64,000 nucleotides of DNA, from the NCBI RefSeq assembly GCF_014889545.1, contig NZ_QKOF01000006.1:186001-250000 (forward strand), given 5' to 3'. The DNA comes from Methanothermobacter thermautotrophicus (lineage in GTDB: Archaea > Methanobacteriota > Methanobacteria > Methanobacteriales > Methanothermobacteraceae). Under the pieces are notes generated by a model, which worked only from the letters and a program-made list of their open reading frames with translations, had not been told where the DNA came from and did no database searches. This document shows, one piece after another, positions 9,011-17,136 of this stretch; positions within the stretch are counted from its first letter, which is position 1, and each line of letters opens with the position of its first letter. The position numbers were made by a program, and so were the translations under genes.

Positions 9011-9739
9011 CTAAACAAGCCTGTACTCACTCCAGGGTGTGCCAGTGTCCCAGAGTTCTGCCCTCACCCCGAAATCCTCAATGACCTCACGGAGTCTGTG
9101 GAGACCGGGCATCTCCGTGGCATGGTGACCTGCATCTATGAGTGTCAGGTCCATGTTCCTCCCGAGTATGGCAGGTCCATGGGTGAGGTCACCTGAGAGG
9201 TAAACCTGTACACCCTCACTCCAGGCCCTCATCAGGAGGGATTTATCTGAGAGTCCAAAGCCTGATACCACCGCAACCCTGTCCACGTGTTCGCGGGGAT
9301 TAACAATACGCAGGGTGTCGGAATTCAGGGCCCGGGTCCTTTCAATGAGCTCCTCCAGGGAAAGATCACCATGACATATGCGCCCGAGACCGGTCTCAGG
9401 GTCAAGGAATGATTCAACATCCAGTCCCAGGGTATCTGCCAGGGCGTCACAGGCACCTCCATCGGCAACGTCCCAGTTGGAGTGGACTGTCATGTAGGGG
9501 ATGGGGGGTTCAACCTCTGGGGGGTGGTGGAGTACCAGGAGGTCGTAGCCATCAACAGGTACATCCTCGAGGTAATCCATGAGGACGAGGACAGCTTCAA
9601 CTTCAATTTCAGGGCCATGGTACCCTATCCTGTCACCTGGCAGGGCAAGTTCAGATGGGGCAACCCCATCCATCATTTCGACAAATGAACCTATTCTAAT
9701 CTTATCACCGTCCTCTCCCACTATAACCTCTGATCTCAT
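9011..9739 (-). CDS. hcgD: HcgD, NIF3-like dinuclear-metal protein of FeGP cofactor synthesis
   Basis: A 242-residue NIF3-family protein. Metal ligands are visible in LLVLHHPPE (about residue 70), MTVHSNWDVADGG and DAGHHATE near the C-terminus, which form the dinuclear iron site; HcgD is proposed to deliver iron to the FeGP cofactor. The ATG at 9739 has no clear ribosome binding site and lies in the first of two 27-bp direct repeats, so the true start is uncertain. Confidence 0.88.
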   Translation of the reverse strand: MRSEVIVGEDGDKIRIGSFVEMMDGVAPSELALPGDRIGYHGPEIEVEAVLVLMDYLEDVPVDGYDLLVLHHPPEVEPPIPYMTVHSNWDVADGGACDALADTLGLDVESFLDPETGLGRICHGDLSLEELIERTRALNSDTLRIVNPREHVDRVAVVSGFGLSDKSLLMRAWSEGVQVYLSGDLTHGPAILGRNMDLTLIDAGHHATEMPGLHRLREVIEDFGVRAELWDTGTPWSEYRLV

Positions 9740-9808
9740 TAAACATGGGATTGATCGTTATCGTTGTATAGCTGTATTAGACTCCCACTATAACCTCTGA
9801 TCTCATTA
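9715..9808 (-). repeat. 27-bp direct repeat copying the hcgD start region
   Basis: Positions 9715-9741 and 9782-9808 are identical over 27 bp, 67 bp apart. Both encode ATG AGA TCA GAG GTT ATA GTG GGA on the minus strand. The upstream copy reads MRSEVIVGV then stops (9806-9777), the downstream copy runs on as HcgD. A third, imperfect copy at 9841-9860 encodes the end of HcgC (LIRSEVRG). Confidence 0.9.
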
Positions 9809-9821
9809 GACCCATCGTCAG

Positions 9822-10589
9822 TCATGATTGAGGCCCTCTAACCTCTGATCTTATCAGACCGAGGTTCCCCTCAAGTATATCATCGCAGCTGATATCCTTC
9901 AGCGATGATATGGTCAGGGCCGGTGATTCAAGGGCCCTGAGGAATCCATCAGGGTCCTTCTCTCTGAACAGGATCCTTTCAAAGAACCTTAGTGTTGCAG
10001 TTGCATACAGCACTCCTTCACATTCAAGGGCATCGGCCATTGACCTCCTAAGGGCCTCAACGGTGAGGGTCATGGTGCCCGATGTCTTGGCACCAAGTCC
10101 AAGGGTGTGGAGGGAGGCCTTCAGATCAGATTCAACCACCTCAAGTCGCTCAGCGGTGCTGTTGTAGCCCATTATTGTTTCATCACTCCCATCTGAGGTG
10201 GGGTCCTCAACGATGAAGGCACCTGCAGTGAGGCCTGAGAGATCCCTGGGGGTTACACCACCGATGCCTGTTGTATCAACTATGAGGTCCCAGTCACCCC
10301 CCAGATCATGAATACCCTCCTGGAAATCCACACCTTCCCCAAGCAGAAAACGTGTCTGGGGGTTTATATCTGCAACTGTAACCCGGCAGTCAAGGACACC
10401 TGAAATTGCTGCGCCTGTGAAGTATGAACCTATAATAAGGGCATTTTCGGGTTTAAATCTGACCTCTTCGAGCCACCCAGTAACTGCAGAGGATTTAAGA
10501 CTGGATATATATCTCACTATGTCACCGACTGTGAAGGATGAGAAGAAGGTCTTCACGGTTTCTGTTATGCCTGGTTCATGGGGGTTCAT
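9822..10589 (-). CDS. hcgC: HcgC, SAM-dependent pyridinol C-methyltransferase
   Basis: A 255-residue Rossmann-like protein (ALIIGSYFTGAAISGV, then RVTVADINPQTRF; later DWDLIVDTTGIGG) matching HcgC, which methylates C3 of the pyridinol ring with S-adenosylmethionine. It has its place between hcgB and hcgD in the cluster. The ATG at 10589 lacks an obvious ribosome binding site, and 57 nt separate it from hcgB. Confidence 0.85.
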   Translation of the reverse strand: MNPHEPGITETVKTFFSSFTVGDIVRYISSLKSSAVTGWLEEVRFKPENALIIGSYFTGAAISGVLDCRVTVADINPQTRFLLGEGVDFQEGIHDLGGDWDLIVDTTGIGGVTPRDLSGLTAGAFIVEDPTSDGSDETIMGYNSTAERLEVVESDLKASLHTLGLGAKTSGTMTLTVEALRRSMADALECEGVLYATATLRFFERILFREKDPDGFLRALESPALTISSLKDISCDDILEGNLGLIRSEVRGPQS

Positions 10590-10646
10590 TTATGATCAGC
10601 TGTTTTTAGGTCTTCATGGAACTGTTATAAATCTCTTAGCTGGGAT

Positions 10647-11117
10647 TTATCTTTCAAATCCTATTCTCTCAAGTGCATGGGTAATCTCTGACTTCACAGC
10701 ATCTCTTACGTCCATGCCGTGGATTACATGCGGGGGGGACATGGCTGCAGATAGCAGGCGTCCCCTGGAGTCCATGATAACGAGGAGGGACCCTGAACCA
10801 GGAACACCCAGCCTCCCCCTGGCAATTACTAGGTCGGCACCTGAGATATCCAGCGCCATGAGGGCCTTTGTGACTGCGGGCATCCTGGTGAGGTCTGCCC
10901 AGTTGGTGTTGAACTGGAGGTGTTCAGCTTCCCGCAGATTGAAACTTCTAAGGACATCGTTTATGGCCTCGACCTTCTCAGCATTCCAGTTGGGCACCAC
11001 TGTCTTTCTGGCGCTCATTATGTATTCCCTTATGGCCTCAACCTCCTCAGACCTGTCTCCGTGACGTCTGTCCTCTGCAGATTCAAGGTAGGCCTTCCCT
11101 ATGATGTCTTCAAGCAT
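10647..11117 (-). CDS. hcgB: HcgB, pyridinol guanylyltransferase
   Basis: A 156-residue protein of the HcgB family, which joins GMP from GTP to the 4-hydroxyl of the pyridinol precursor. Visible family segments: EDRRHGDRSEEVEAI, ADLVIARGRLGVPGSGSLLVIMD and SPPHVIHGMDVRDAVKSEI. The ATG has GGGTGTTAAA directly before it. A 28-codon ORF whose first residues mimic the HcgB start lies just upstream. Confidence 0.9.
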   Translation of the reverse strand: MLEDIIGKAYLESAEDRRHGDRSEEVEAIREYIMSARKTVVPNWNAEKVEAINDVLRSFNLREAEHLQFNTNWADLTRMPAVTKALMALDISGADLVIARGRLGVPGSGSLLVIMDSRGRLLSAAMSPPHVIHGMDVRDAVKSEITHALERIGFER

Positions 11118-11185
11118 TTTAACACCCTGATTTCCACTTGTTTCTTCTGGAAGTATTTCCTGAGCCCTCTGGCATCATCAAGCAT
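11099..11185 (-). CDS. Putative 28-codon micro-ORF before hcgB
   Basis: Starts ATG CTT GAT GAT (MLDDARGLRK) after GGGTGTTGAA and ends at TAG 11101-11099, inside the hcgB start in another frame. The block GGGTGTTgAAATGCTTGA is nearly identical to the hcgB start block (GGGTGTTaAAATGCTTGA). It may be a coupling leader, a leftover of a local duplication, or chance. Expression is unproven. Confidence 0.3.
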   Translation of the reverse strand: MLDDARGLRKYFQKKQVEIRVLKCLKTS

Positions 11186-11201
11186 TTCAACACCCACTTG
11201 A

Positions 11202-12233
11202 TCAGAGCAGGGCCACTCCCTCTGCTGATGGAACCGGTCTTAACTGGACCCTGAGTCCCATTTCCTTCACAACCCTCAGGACGTCCCTGAGGTTTCCGTA
11301 CCTGGGGGACCCCACACCCTTAACATCATGGGGATAGCCGTCAGGTATAACAGTCGCAAGGTTATCAGCCCCGGCCATCAGGGAAAACCTGACGTTCTCG
11401 GGGCCTATTGTGGGTGTTGGAACCGTTATCCTTATTTCGGGGTAGAGGATCCTTGTAATGGCTATGGTCTTCATCTGCTCATCCAGGGGGCATGGAGGAT
11501 GTTTCTCCATTGGAGTGCCAGGGTAGGGGTTGAATCCCATTATGGGTATCTCCCCGAGGGTTTCAAATTTAGAGAGGAATTTAAGGTGCTCCAGACGATC
11601 AGCGTAACTTTCACCAAGACCGATTAGCAGGCCGCTTGAGAGCTCAATGCCTGCTTCAGAGACCATTTCACATACCCTTATTCTATCCTCGATTCTCTCA
11701 CCAGGTTTAACCCTGCTGAAAAGTTCTCTGTTGGTTGTCTCAAGGTTGCAGCATACAGTGTCTGTCCCGTAGTCTGCAAGTTCATCTGTGGCGCTCCTGT
11801 TCAGGTCAGATCCAACGTTTATGAGGAGTTCAAGGGATGTGTTCTCCTTAACTATCCTGGCAGCCTTCACGGCGTGCTCGCCATTGAATCCATGGGCACC
11901 TGAGCAGCTGACCCTGGGTATTCCTGATTCCTCTATGATGAGGGCGGCTTCAAGGATTTCCTCATCACTTTTGAAGAATGAGTTATAGTAACCATTCTTT
12001 GATGTACCGGCAGCAAATCCACAGTAACCGCACCTTGGCCTGACCTGGCACATGTTTGTTATGTGCACCGTGGATGTCAGCTTCACGGATCCGCGGTTTT
12101 CACGCATTATATTGAAGGCCGTTTTCATGAGACTGGCAAGATCCCGGGACTTTTTTATTCTGAATAACTGGATAACCTCTCCATCCTGGAGCTGGTAACC
12201 TTCTGCCGCCTTTTTCAGTATTTTATCTATCAA
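11202..12233 (-). CDS. hcgA: HcgA (HmdB), radical SAM enzyme of FeGP cofactor synthesis
   Basis: About 343 residues, a radical SAM protein related to biotin synthase and ThiH. It has the unusual cluster motif CX5CX2C (CQVRPRCGYC, Cys62, 68, 71 with my start) that marks HcgA, instead of CX3CX2C. It is thought to build the pyridinol ring precursor. The SAM core continues through VSCSGAHGFNGE and LLINVGSDLN to NPYPGTPM. I prefer the TTG at 12233, since GGTGTTAAA precedes it; an upstream TTG would add 19 residues. Confidence 0.92.
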   Translation of the reverse strand: MIDKILKKAAEGYQLQDGEVIQLFRIKKSRDLASLMKTAFNIMRENRGSVKLTSTVHITNMCQVRPRCGYCGFAAGTSKNGYYNSFFKSDEEILEAALIIEESGIPRVSCSGAHGFNGEHAVKAARIVKENTSLELLINVGSDLNRSATDELADYGTDTVCCNLETTNRELFSRVKPGERIEDRIRVCEMVSEAGIELSSGLLIGLGESYADRLEHLKFLSKFETLGEIPIMGFNPYPGTPMEKHPPCPLDEQMKTIAITRILYPEIRITVPTPTIGPENVRFSLMAGADNLATVIPDGYPHDVKGVGSPRYGNLRDVLRVVKEMGLRVQLRPVPSAEGVALL

Positions 12234-12300
12234 TTTAACACCAGTTTCAGCTGCTTGGGATTGAAAAGTCAGTAAATTTGAGTGTAACAATTACTTGGAT

Positions 12301-12334
12301 AAAAAAATAAATAAATTTTTCTGGAATTTTCCAG
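12301..12334 (-). terminator. Terminator/attenuator between hmd and hcgA
   Basis: On the minus strand CTGGAA-AA-TTCCAG (12334-12321) is followed by a T-rich tract down to 12301, right after the hmd stop. It would let most transcripts end after hmd, giving much hydrogenase mRNA and little hcg mRNA. Confidence 0.6.
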
Positions 12335-12336
12335 GC

Positions 12337-13371
12337 CTATTTTTTCCTCTTCTCGAGGATTTCAAATACGGTTGGGAGTATGTCTGCTGATGCTCCGAAG
12401 TTCATGGAGTCAGCTGTACCCAGAAGTGCACCGGGGTCGAGGTGCTCTTCCATCTTGTCTATTCCAACCTTCTCCATAAGGGCTGTTATCTGTTCAAGTG
12501 ACTCCTTGGCCATCATCTGTGCGAAACCTGCGGGTGCGCCGAGTACCTGTGTAACTGAGTCCCTGTAGGAGAGTATACCTGCGTAGGTTATTGCTGTGAG
12601 GGCTGAGCACATGTCACATACTGGTCCGAGGAGTTCGGCTGGTAACCTGTATGCGTTACCCCTTGCCTTCTGTCCGAGTTCGAAGAGGGTGTTTATTGCT
12701 TCCTCTGAGGCGTAACCCTCTGCAATGTAGACCTGGCCCTTCATTTCGGGTACGGCACCTGGGTGGTAGGATGTTACGTTGAGTGTTTCAGGTTTTGTTA
12801 CAAGGTCGCCGTGTTTTTCTTCGAATATCTTGTAGAACTTGGTGGTTGGAATTGTGCAGGCGTGGGTGACGATGGCGCCTGGTTTTATGTCATCTATGAA
12901 CTTGTCTATTATGCCTGGCTGCATGTCTCCCTTTGGGAACCAGGTCATTATGAAGTCGGCGTCTGCAACAGCTTCCCTGTCATCGGTTGTTATCTCAAAT
13001 CCAAGGTCTTCAGGGTGTGTAAAGTGTATTGCACCTTCTGGTGGTTTTGGAAGTTCCTTTGCGACTTCGTTGACCTTTTCCCTGATCTGTGGCATTATCT
13101 TTTCAGGGTCCTCCTTGTGGGCTTCCATGACATCCTCGTAGGCGAAGTCGTCTATAACTGTGAACTGGTTGTCGAATACAGGGTCTGCAACAACGACTTC
13201 GTCCACACCTGCAAGTTCTTTTAGCTCTGCACCCATTGTTATTGTGGAATGGGTCATGGCTATCTCTGGTTTTCCAACCATTTCAGCGACCTCGCAGGCC
13301 CTGGAAAAGTTTGTTATTCCACTGGCCGCATGGGTCCTGTAACATCCTGCACCTAGTATTGCAAGTTTCAT
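12337..13371 (-). CDS. hmd: H2-forming methylenetetrahydromethanopterin dehydrogenase ([Fe]-hydrogenase)
   Basis: A 344-residue enzyme that reduces methenyl-H4MPT to methylene-H4MPT with H2, using an iron-guanylylpyridinol cofactor and neither nickel nor Fe-S clusters. N-terminal Rossmann domain starts MKLAILGAGCYRTHAASG with the conserved catalytic His14. The iron-ligating cysteine is in THACTIPTTK (Cys172 here, equivalent to Cys176 in the M. jannaschii numbering). The C-terminal helical part forms the dimer. I start at ATG 13371, with GGAGTGAT upstream; a GTG at 13380 would add three residues. Confidence 0.98.
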   Translation of the reverse strand: MKLAILGAGCYRTHAASGITNFSRACEVAEMVGKPEIAMTHSTITMGAELKELAGVDEVVVADPVFDNQFTVIDDFAYEDVMEAHKEDPEKIMPQIREKVNEVAKELPKPPEGAIHFTHPEDLGFEITTDDREAVADADFIMTWFPKGDMQPGIIDKFIDDIKPGAIVTHACTIPTTKFYKIFEEKHGDLVTKPETLNVTSYHPGAVPEMKGQVYIAEGYASEEAINTLFELGQKARGNAYRLPAELLGPVCDMCSALTAITYAGILSYRDSVTQVLGAPAGFAQMMAKESLEQITALMEKVGIDKMEEHLDPGALLGTADSMNFGASADILPTVFEILEKRKK

Positions 13372-13393
13372 ATCTATCACTCCATTTCTGTAA

Positions 13394-13443
13394 TACTACT
13401 TATATTATTAGTAGTACAGATTAATCGGTTTCCAATATAAATA
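13394..13443 (-). promoter_or_regulatory. hmd: hmd promoter with inverted repeat at the predicted transcription start
   Basis: On the minus strand an AT-only box (TATTTATATT, 13443-13434) is a good TATA element, predicting a start near 13413. A perfect inverted repeat, TACTACT (13394-13400) and AGTAGTA (13410-13416) around TATATTATT, sits over that start, either as an operator or as a hairpin in the leader. Confidence 0.5.
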
Positions 13444-13925
13444 TATTTTTTGATAATTTTCAAATCAAAAAACTTATAAGGAGAATTTATTCACCTGTGG
13501 CAATTTCAGGGTAAGTCAATTTAAGCAATGTTTTCATTTTATCCTCCTTTGGGAAGCCTTTACCATCCATTATCCATATAATATTATATGAAAATAATCA
13601 TAATTATTAAGATATTAATATCACGGATCTGTGGCTGAGCTGCTTCAATCCAGTGATCCTAACTGGAAGGCTGCCCTTAACTCTGTAATGGCGTGTTGCG
13701 GGTTGTTCTTAGAGATCAGAGTACAAACCACGTTAAATATTAAAAAATAATCATCTATTATGAATTATAATTTCCTGCCAGAATATTAACTCTGGATCTA
13801 TTAGGGCCGCATGGCCATAATTTTAGATTATTGTGGATTTAAAACGGTTAAATGATTAAAATTGGATTTTATTGTGATTTTCATGTAATTACAATGGTTC
13901 ACATGCCTTTTAAATTTTAGGAACA
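13444..13925. other. Divergent hmd/flp intergenic region with a GC-richer island
   Basis: About 480 nt of mostly AT-rich DNA. It contains a perfect 16-bp palindrome CATATAATATTATATG (13575-13590), a 12-bp palindrome GATATTAATATC (13611-13622), and then a GC-richer island at about 13622-13735. In the island CCAGT-gatccta-ACTGG can form a hairpin. The same island holds a 39-codon frame from GTG 13631 to TAA 13750 (VAELLQSSDPNWKAALNSVM at its start). It could be a small RNA, a short gene or a gene remnant; I cannot decide. Confidence 0.35.
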
Positions 13926-13934
13926 TTTATATAT
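13926..13934 (+). promoter_or_regulatory. TATA box of the flpECBDA operon
   Basis: TTTATATAT preceded by a purine-rich BRE-like AGGAACA; transcription expected near 13957, about 40 nt before the flpE ATG. Confidence 0.65.
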
Positions 13935-13995
13935 GTAATACTTGTTAGCAGATAATTATGACAAACACGATAAAACTGGAGGTTGTGGTGAAAGC

Positions 13996-14355
13996 ATGGA
14001 CATTCAGATTCAGAAAATTGGACTTTTTCGGCCTGGAAAAAATCCAAAATCGTGTACCCTGAGTCTTGACATGGACTGGAAAATTGACTACACAAATTTC
14101 GAGAAGGATTCGGTCGGATACACATTCTATGTGGAATCTCTCAATGGAATACCCTTAAATTTTAAAATAGAAGGAAAGGTTGTCCTTGAGAACTCCGAGA
14201 AACTCCCGGAAAACCTTTCAGAGGTTCTCCTGGACTCTGGACTGAATATCATGGTTGAACTCTTCAACATAACACGTGACAGGACGATCAGCGTCCAGAA
14301 TGAACTTGTCAGCATCGATGAGTTTCAGAGAAAAGTAAAGAATCTGGAGGTGTAG
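13996..14355 (+). CDS. flpE: FlpE, small protein of the flp operon
   Basis: A 119-residue protein with no domain I recognise; it is acidic and beta-rich in pattern (CTLSLDMDWKIDYTNF, GYTFYVESLNGIPLNFKIEGKVV). No cysteine pairs, signal peptide or membrane segment. The name follows the described flpECBDA operon of this genus. ATG 13996 is preceded by GGTGA; an in-frame TTG 54 nt upstream has no such site. Being first in an operon with FdhA/FwdB-like and FrhB-like redox proteins suggests an accessory role, but the function is unknown. Confidence 0.7.
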   Translation: MDIQIQKIGLFRPGKNPKSCTLSLDMDWKIDYTNFEKDSVGYTFYVESLNGIPLNFKIEGKVVLENSEKLPENLSEVLLDSGLNIMVELFNITRDRTISVQNELVSIDEFQRKVKNLEV

Positions 14356-14358
14356 AAA

Positions 14359-15390
14359 ATGATGGTGAAACACACCATATGCCCCTCCTGCAGCGCAGGA
14401 TGTGGGGTGAACATTATAGAAGTGGATGGATCCCCGGCAGGGACCTACCCCTACAGGAGACACATCATAAACGAGGGAAAGACATGCAGAAGGGGAAGGG
14501 AATGCTATGAGATTCCAGTAAAGGATAGAATAACATCCCCTGCAGTTAAAAAATCAGGAAACCTTAAGGGTGCAGACTGGGATGAGGCCCTTGATGGACT
14601 CACAGAGATGATCTCCTCACCGGAGACAGCCATACTCACAACAGGCACCCTGACAGATGAGGAGGCAGCTAAACTCAAAAGGATCATAGAAAGATTTGAT
14701 GTAAAAAAATACGGTCTTATAACCGTATTTCCAGAATTCGATTATCCAGAAATAGATGTGAGGAAAATAAGGAACTATGGTAATATTGCAGTCATTGGTG
14801 ACGTAATGAACTGCGCACCCCTCCTCGCAAGGAGGATATTCCAGGCCATGGATGGTGGTGCAGAGGTCCGATCGTACGATAGGAGGGAGATAACAAGGAC
14901 GGCCATGAACTCCAGCTCCCACCGGACCTTTTCAGATAATTCAGATCTTCTAGATAAACTCAGGAAGTTTCCAGCAGATCTCATAATGATTACAGCTGAA
15001 ATCCCGGATGTGATAGACGATGTCCTGGAGGCCTCAGCTGAAACAGGGGCTGAGGTTCTGCCAGTATTTGAGGATTTCAACACCAGGGGTGTGATGCAGC
15101 ACATACCACCCATCCGTGACCATGAAGAAATTGAATCCCTGTGGCTCATTGACCCGGGTGCAGCCGCAGAACCCCTGGATGTTAAGGGATCATTCGCCCT
15201 CCAGTCAATAAAAACTTCAGGTGCAGTTCCTGACATCTTCCTTGCAACCGCTGCCTGGTGCGAAAAGCGTGGATCGTACACCAGTGCAACAGGACATACT
15301 GTAAAACTGGAACCTGCACTACCGGAACCTGAGGGGGTTCTCGCAGACGGTGAAATATTTGACAGAATACTCGAGAGGCTGGGTGATTGA
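14359..15390 (+). CDS. flpC: FlpC, short molybdopterin-oxidoreductase-like [4Fe-4S] protein
   Basis: A 343-residue protein related to the N-terminal part of formate or formylmethanofuran dehydrogenases (FdhA/FwdB). The [4Fe-4S] site is clear: CPSCSAGCG with a fourth cysteine in GKTCRRGRECYEI. The rest follows the domain (ADWDEALDGLTEMI, AILTTGTLTDEEA, a spaced Rossmann-like region) but is about half the length of FdhA, and I see no active-site Cys/Sec or full pterin-binding region. It may therefore be a structural or assembly homologue, not a formate dehydrogenase. GGAGGTG precedes the start. Confidence 0.75.
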   Translation: MMVKHTICPSCSAGCGVNIIEVDGSPAGTYPYRRHIINEGKTCRRGRECYEIPVKDRITSPAVKKSGNLKGADWDEALDGLTEMISSPETAILTTGTLTDEEAAKLKRIIERFDVKKYGLITVFPEFDYPEIDVRKIRNYGNIAVIGDVMNCAPLLARRIFQAMDGGAEVRSYDRREITRTAMNSSSHRTFSDNSDLLDKLRKFPADLIMITAEIPDVIDDVLEASAETGAEVLPVFEDFNTRGVMQHIPPIRDHEEIESLWLIDPGAAAEPLDVKGSFALQSIKTSGAVPDIFLATAAWCEKRGSYTSATGHTVKLEPALPEPEGVLADGEIFDRILERLGD

Positions 15391-15391
15391 A

Positions 15392-16534
15392 ATGAAATAC
15401 ATTCTTGCAAGGGCCACCGACGAGGAAATTCAGAAAAGGGGAGAGTGTGGCGGAGCAGTAACCGCCATATTCAAATACATGCTTGATAGGGAGATCGTGG
15501 ACGGAGTCCTGACACTTGAAAGGGGAGATGATATCTACGATGGAATCCCGGTCCTCCTGGAAGACTCAGATGAGATAGTATCAACCTGCGGCTCACTGCA
15601 CTGTGCACCGACCATGTTCGGAGATCTCATATCAAGGTACCTGAATGATATGCGCCTGGCAGTGGCGGTTAAACCATGCGATGCAATGGCAATAAAGGAA
15701 CTTGAAAAGAGACATCAGATTGATCCCCAGAGGGTGTACATGATAGGATTGAACTGTGGTGGCACCCTCAGCCCGGTGTCTGCAAGGGAAATGATAGAGA
15801 CCTTCTATGAAATAGACCCTGATGACGTTGTCAGGGAGGAGATAGATAAGGGCAAATTCATGGTCGAGCTAAAGGATGGCAGTCATAAGGAAATATCAAT
15901 CGATTACCTTGAGGAGGAGGGCTTCGGAAGAAGGGAAAACTGCCAGAGATGCGAGCTGATGGTGCCCAGGAATGCAGACATTGCCTGCGGAAACTGGGGT
16001 GCAGAGGAGGGATGGACCTTCATCGAGGTCAACACAGATCGGGGCGAGGAAATCATCGAGGGAGCCCGCAGGGAGGGCTACCTCGAGGTCAAAGAGCCAC
16101 CAATGAAGATGATAGAGATCAGGGAGAAAATTGAAAATGCCATGATTAAGATGGCCAGGAAGTTCCAGGACAAGTATCTGGAGGATGAGTACCCTTCTCT
16201 AGATGGTTGGGATGAATACTGGAAACGCTGCATCAACTGCTTCGCATGCAGGGATCTGTGCCCAATATGTTTCTGCAGGGAATGCGAACTTGAGAAGGAT
16301 TACCTCCTGGAGTCAGATGAAAAAGCCCCCGACCCCCTGACCTTCCAGGGTGTCAGACTATCACATATGGGCTTCAGCTGCATCAACTGCGGACAGTGCG
16401 AAGATGTATGCCCCATGGACATCCCCCTAGCAAGGATCTACCACAGAATACAGAGGAAATACCGTGACAGAACAGGCTTCACAGCAGGTGTGAGCGAAGA
16501 ACTGCCACCGATGTACAGTGGAGAGAAGGATTGA
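15392..16534 (+). CDS. flpB: FlpB, FrhB/FdhB-like iron-sulfur flavoprotein
   Basis: A 380-residue protein of the F420-hydrogenase/formate dehydrogenase beta family. The N-terminal FrhB/FdhB domain runs from [15 protein letters not shown] through [14 protein letters not shown] and [10 protein letters not shown], usual for FAD and F420 handling. The C-terminal part has two [4Fe-4S] motifs, [12 protein letters not shown] (with further cysteines in ICFCREC) and [13 protein letters not shown] use ATG 15392 after GGGTGAT; it overlaps nothing and follows the flpC stop by 1 nt. A likely electron-transfer module for FlpC/FlpD. Confidence 0.85.
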   Translation: MKYILARATDEEIQKRGECGGAVTAIFKYMLDREIVDGVLTLERGDDIYDGIPVLLEDSDEIVSTCGSLHCAPTMFGDLISRYLNDMRLAVAVKPCDAMAIKELEKRHQIDPQRVYMIGLNCGGTLSPVSAREMIETFYEIDPDDVVREEIDKGKFMVELKDGSHKEISIDYLEEEGFGRRENCQRCELMVPRNADIACGNWGAEEGWTFIEVNTDRGEEIIEGARREGYLEVKEPPMKMIEIREKIENAMIKMARKFQDKYLEDEYPSLDGWDEYWKRCINCFACRDLCPICFCRECELEKDYLLESDEKAPDPLTFQGVRLSHMGFSCINCGQCEDVCPMDIPLARIYHRIQRKYRDRTGFTAGVSEELPPMYSGEKD

Positions 16535-16542
16535 GTGATTAT

Positions 16543-16605
16543 ATGAATTCCAATGATTTTAGAGCCAGGATAGCTGGATTCTGCTGCGAATTGATTCTGA
16601 GGTGA
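16543..16605 (+). CDS. Putative 20-codon micro-ORF before flpD, a partial copy of its start
   Basis: [20 protein letters not shown], preceded by GAGTGAT and ending at TGA inside the flpD ribosome binding site. Its RARIAGFCC aligns with EPKIVGFCC at the FlpD N-terminus, and the DNA matches as well. It may be a leader coupling flpD translation or a remnant of a duplicated flpD/mvhD gene. Confidence 0.35.
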   Translation: MNSNDFRARIAGFCCELILR

Positions 16606-16609
16606 TGGT

Positions 16610-17020
16610 ATGAGTTTCGAGCCAAAGATAGTGGGATTCTGTTGTAACTGGTGCTCCTATGGTGGAGCCGACACTGCGGGAACAGCAAGGATGCAGTACC
16701 CTCCAAACGTCAGAATAATAAGGGTGATGTGCTCCGGTCGTGTCAATGCCTCCATGATACTTAAGGCCTTCCGTGATGGTGCAGACGGAGTCTTTGTTGG
16801 CGGGTGCCACATAGGGGACTGCCACTATGATTCTGGAAACTACAAGTGGAAGAGGAGGGCCCAGTTCATAGAGGATATACTGCCAGAGTTTGGCATTGAG
16901 AAGGAGAGATTCAGGTGGGAGTGGATATCGGCATCAGAGGGTGAGAAGTTCCAGAGGACAATGAAGGAATTCCATGAGACAGTGAAGTCACTGGGGCCAC
17001 TCAGAAGGGCAGGGAAGTAG
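16610..17020 (+). CDS. flpD: FlpD, MvhD-like [2Fe-2S] protein
   Basis: A 136-residue paralogue of MvhD (18824-19249), sharing [45 protein letters not shown] and the C-terminal [10 protein letters not shown]. The five conserved cysteines (11, 12, 15, 42, and the GCxxGDC pair) hold a [2Fe-2S] cluster in MvhD, which links hydrogenase to heterodisulfide reductase HdrA. FlpD could connect the Flp redox proteins to the same partner; this is inference. AGGTGAT precedes the ATG. Confidence 0.88.
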   Translation: MSFEPKIVGFCCNWCSYGGADTAGTARMQYPPNVRIIRVMCSGRVNASMILKAFRDGADGVFVGGCHIGDCHYDSGNYKWKRRAQFIEDILPEFGIEKERFRWEWISASEGEKFQRTMKEFHETVKSLGPLRRAGK

Positions 17021-17136
17021 GAGAGTATTAAAATATGAACCTATTCCCTGTATTTTTATTAACCCACCACTTTTATCAAAGCTTAAATTGGCATCCCTTC
17101 CATAGTGAATTACAGTGACTTTGAAGGTGAAACAAT

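Noticed and set aside
10417-11064. 215-codon frame opposite hcgB/hcgC
   Set aside because: Shadow of two recognised genes; no motif or ribosome binding site.
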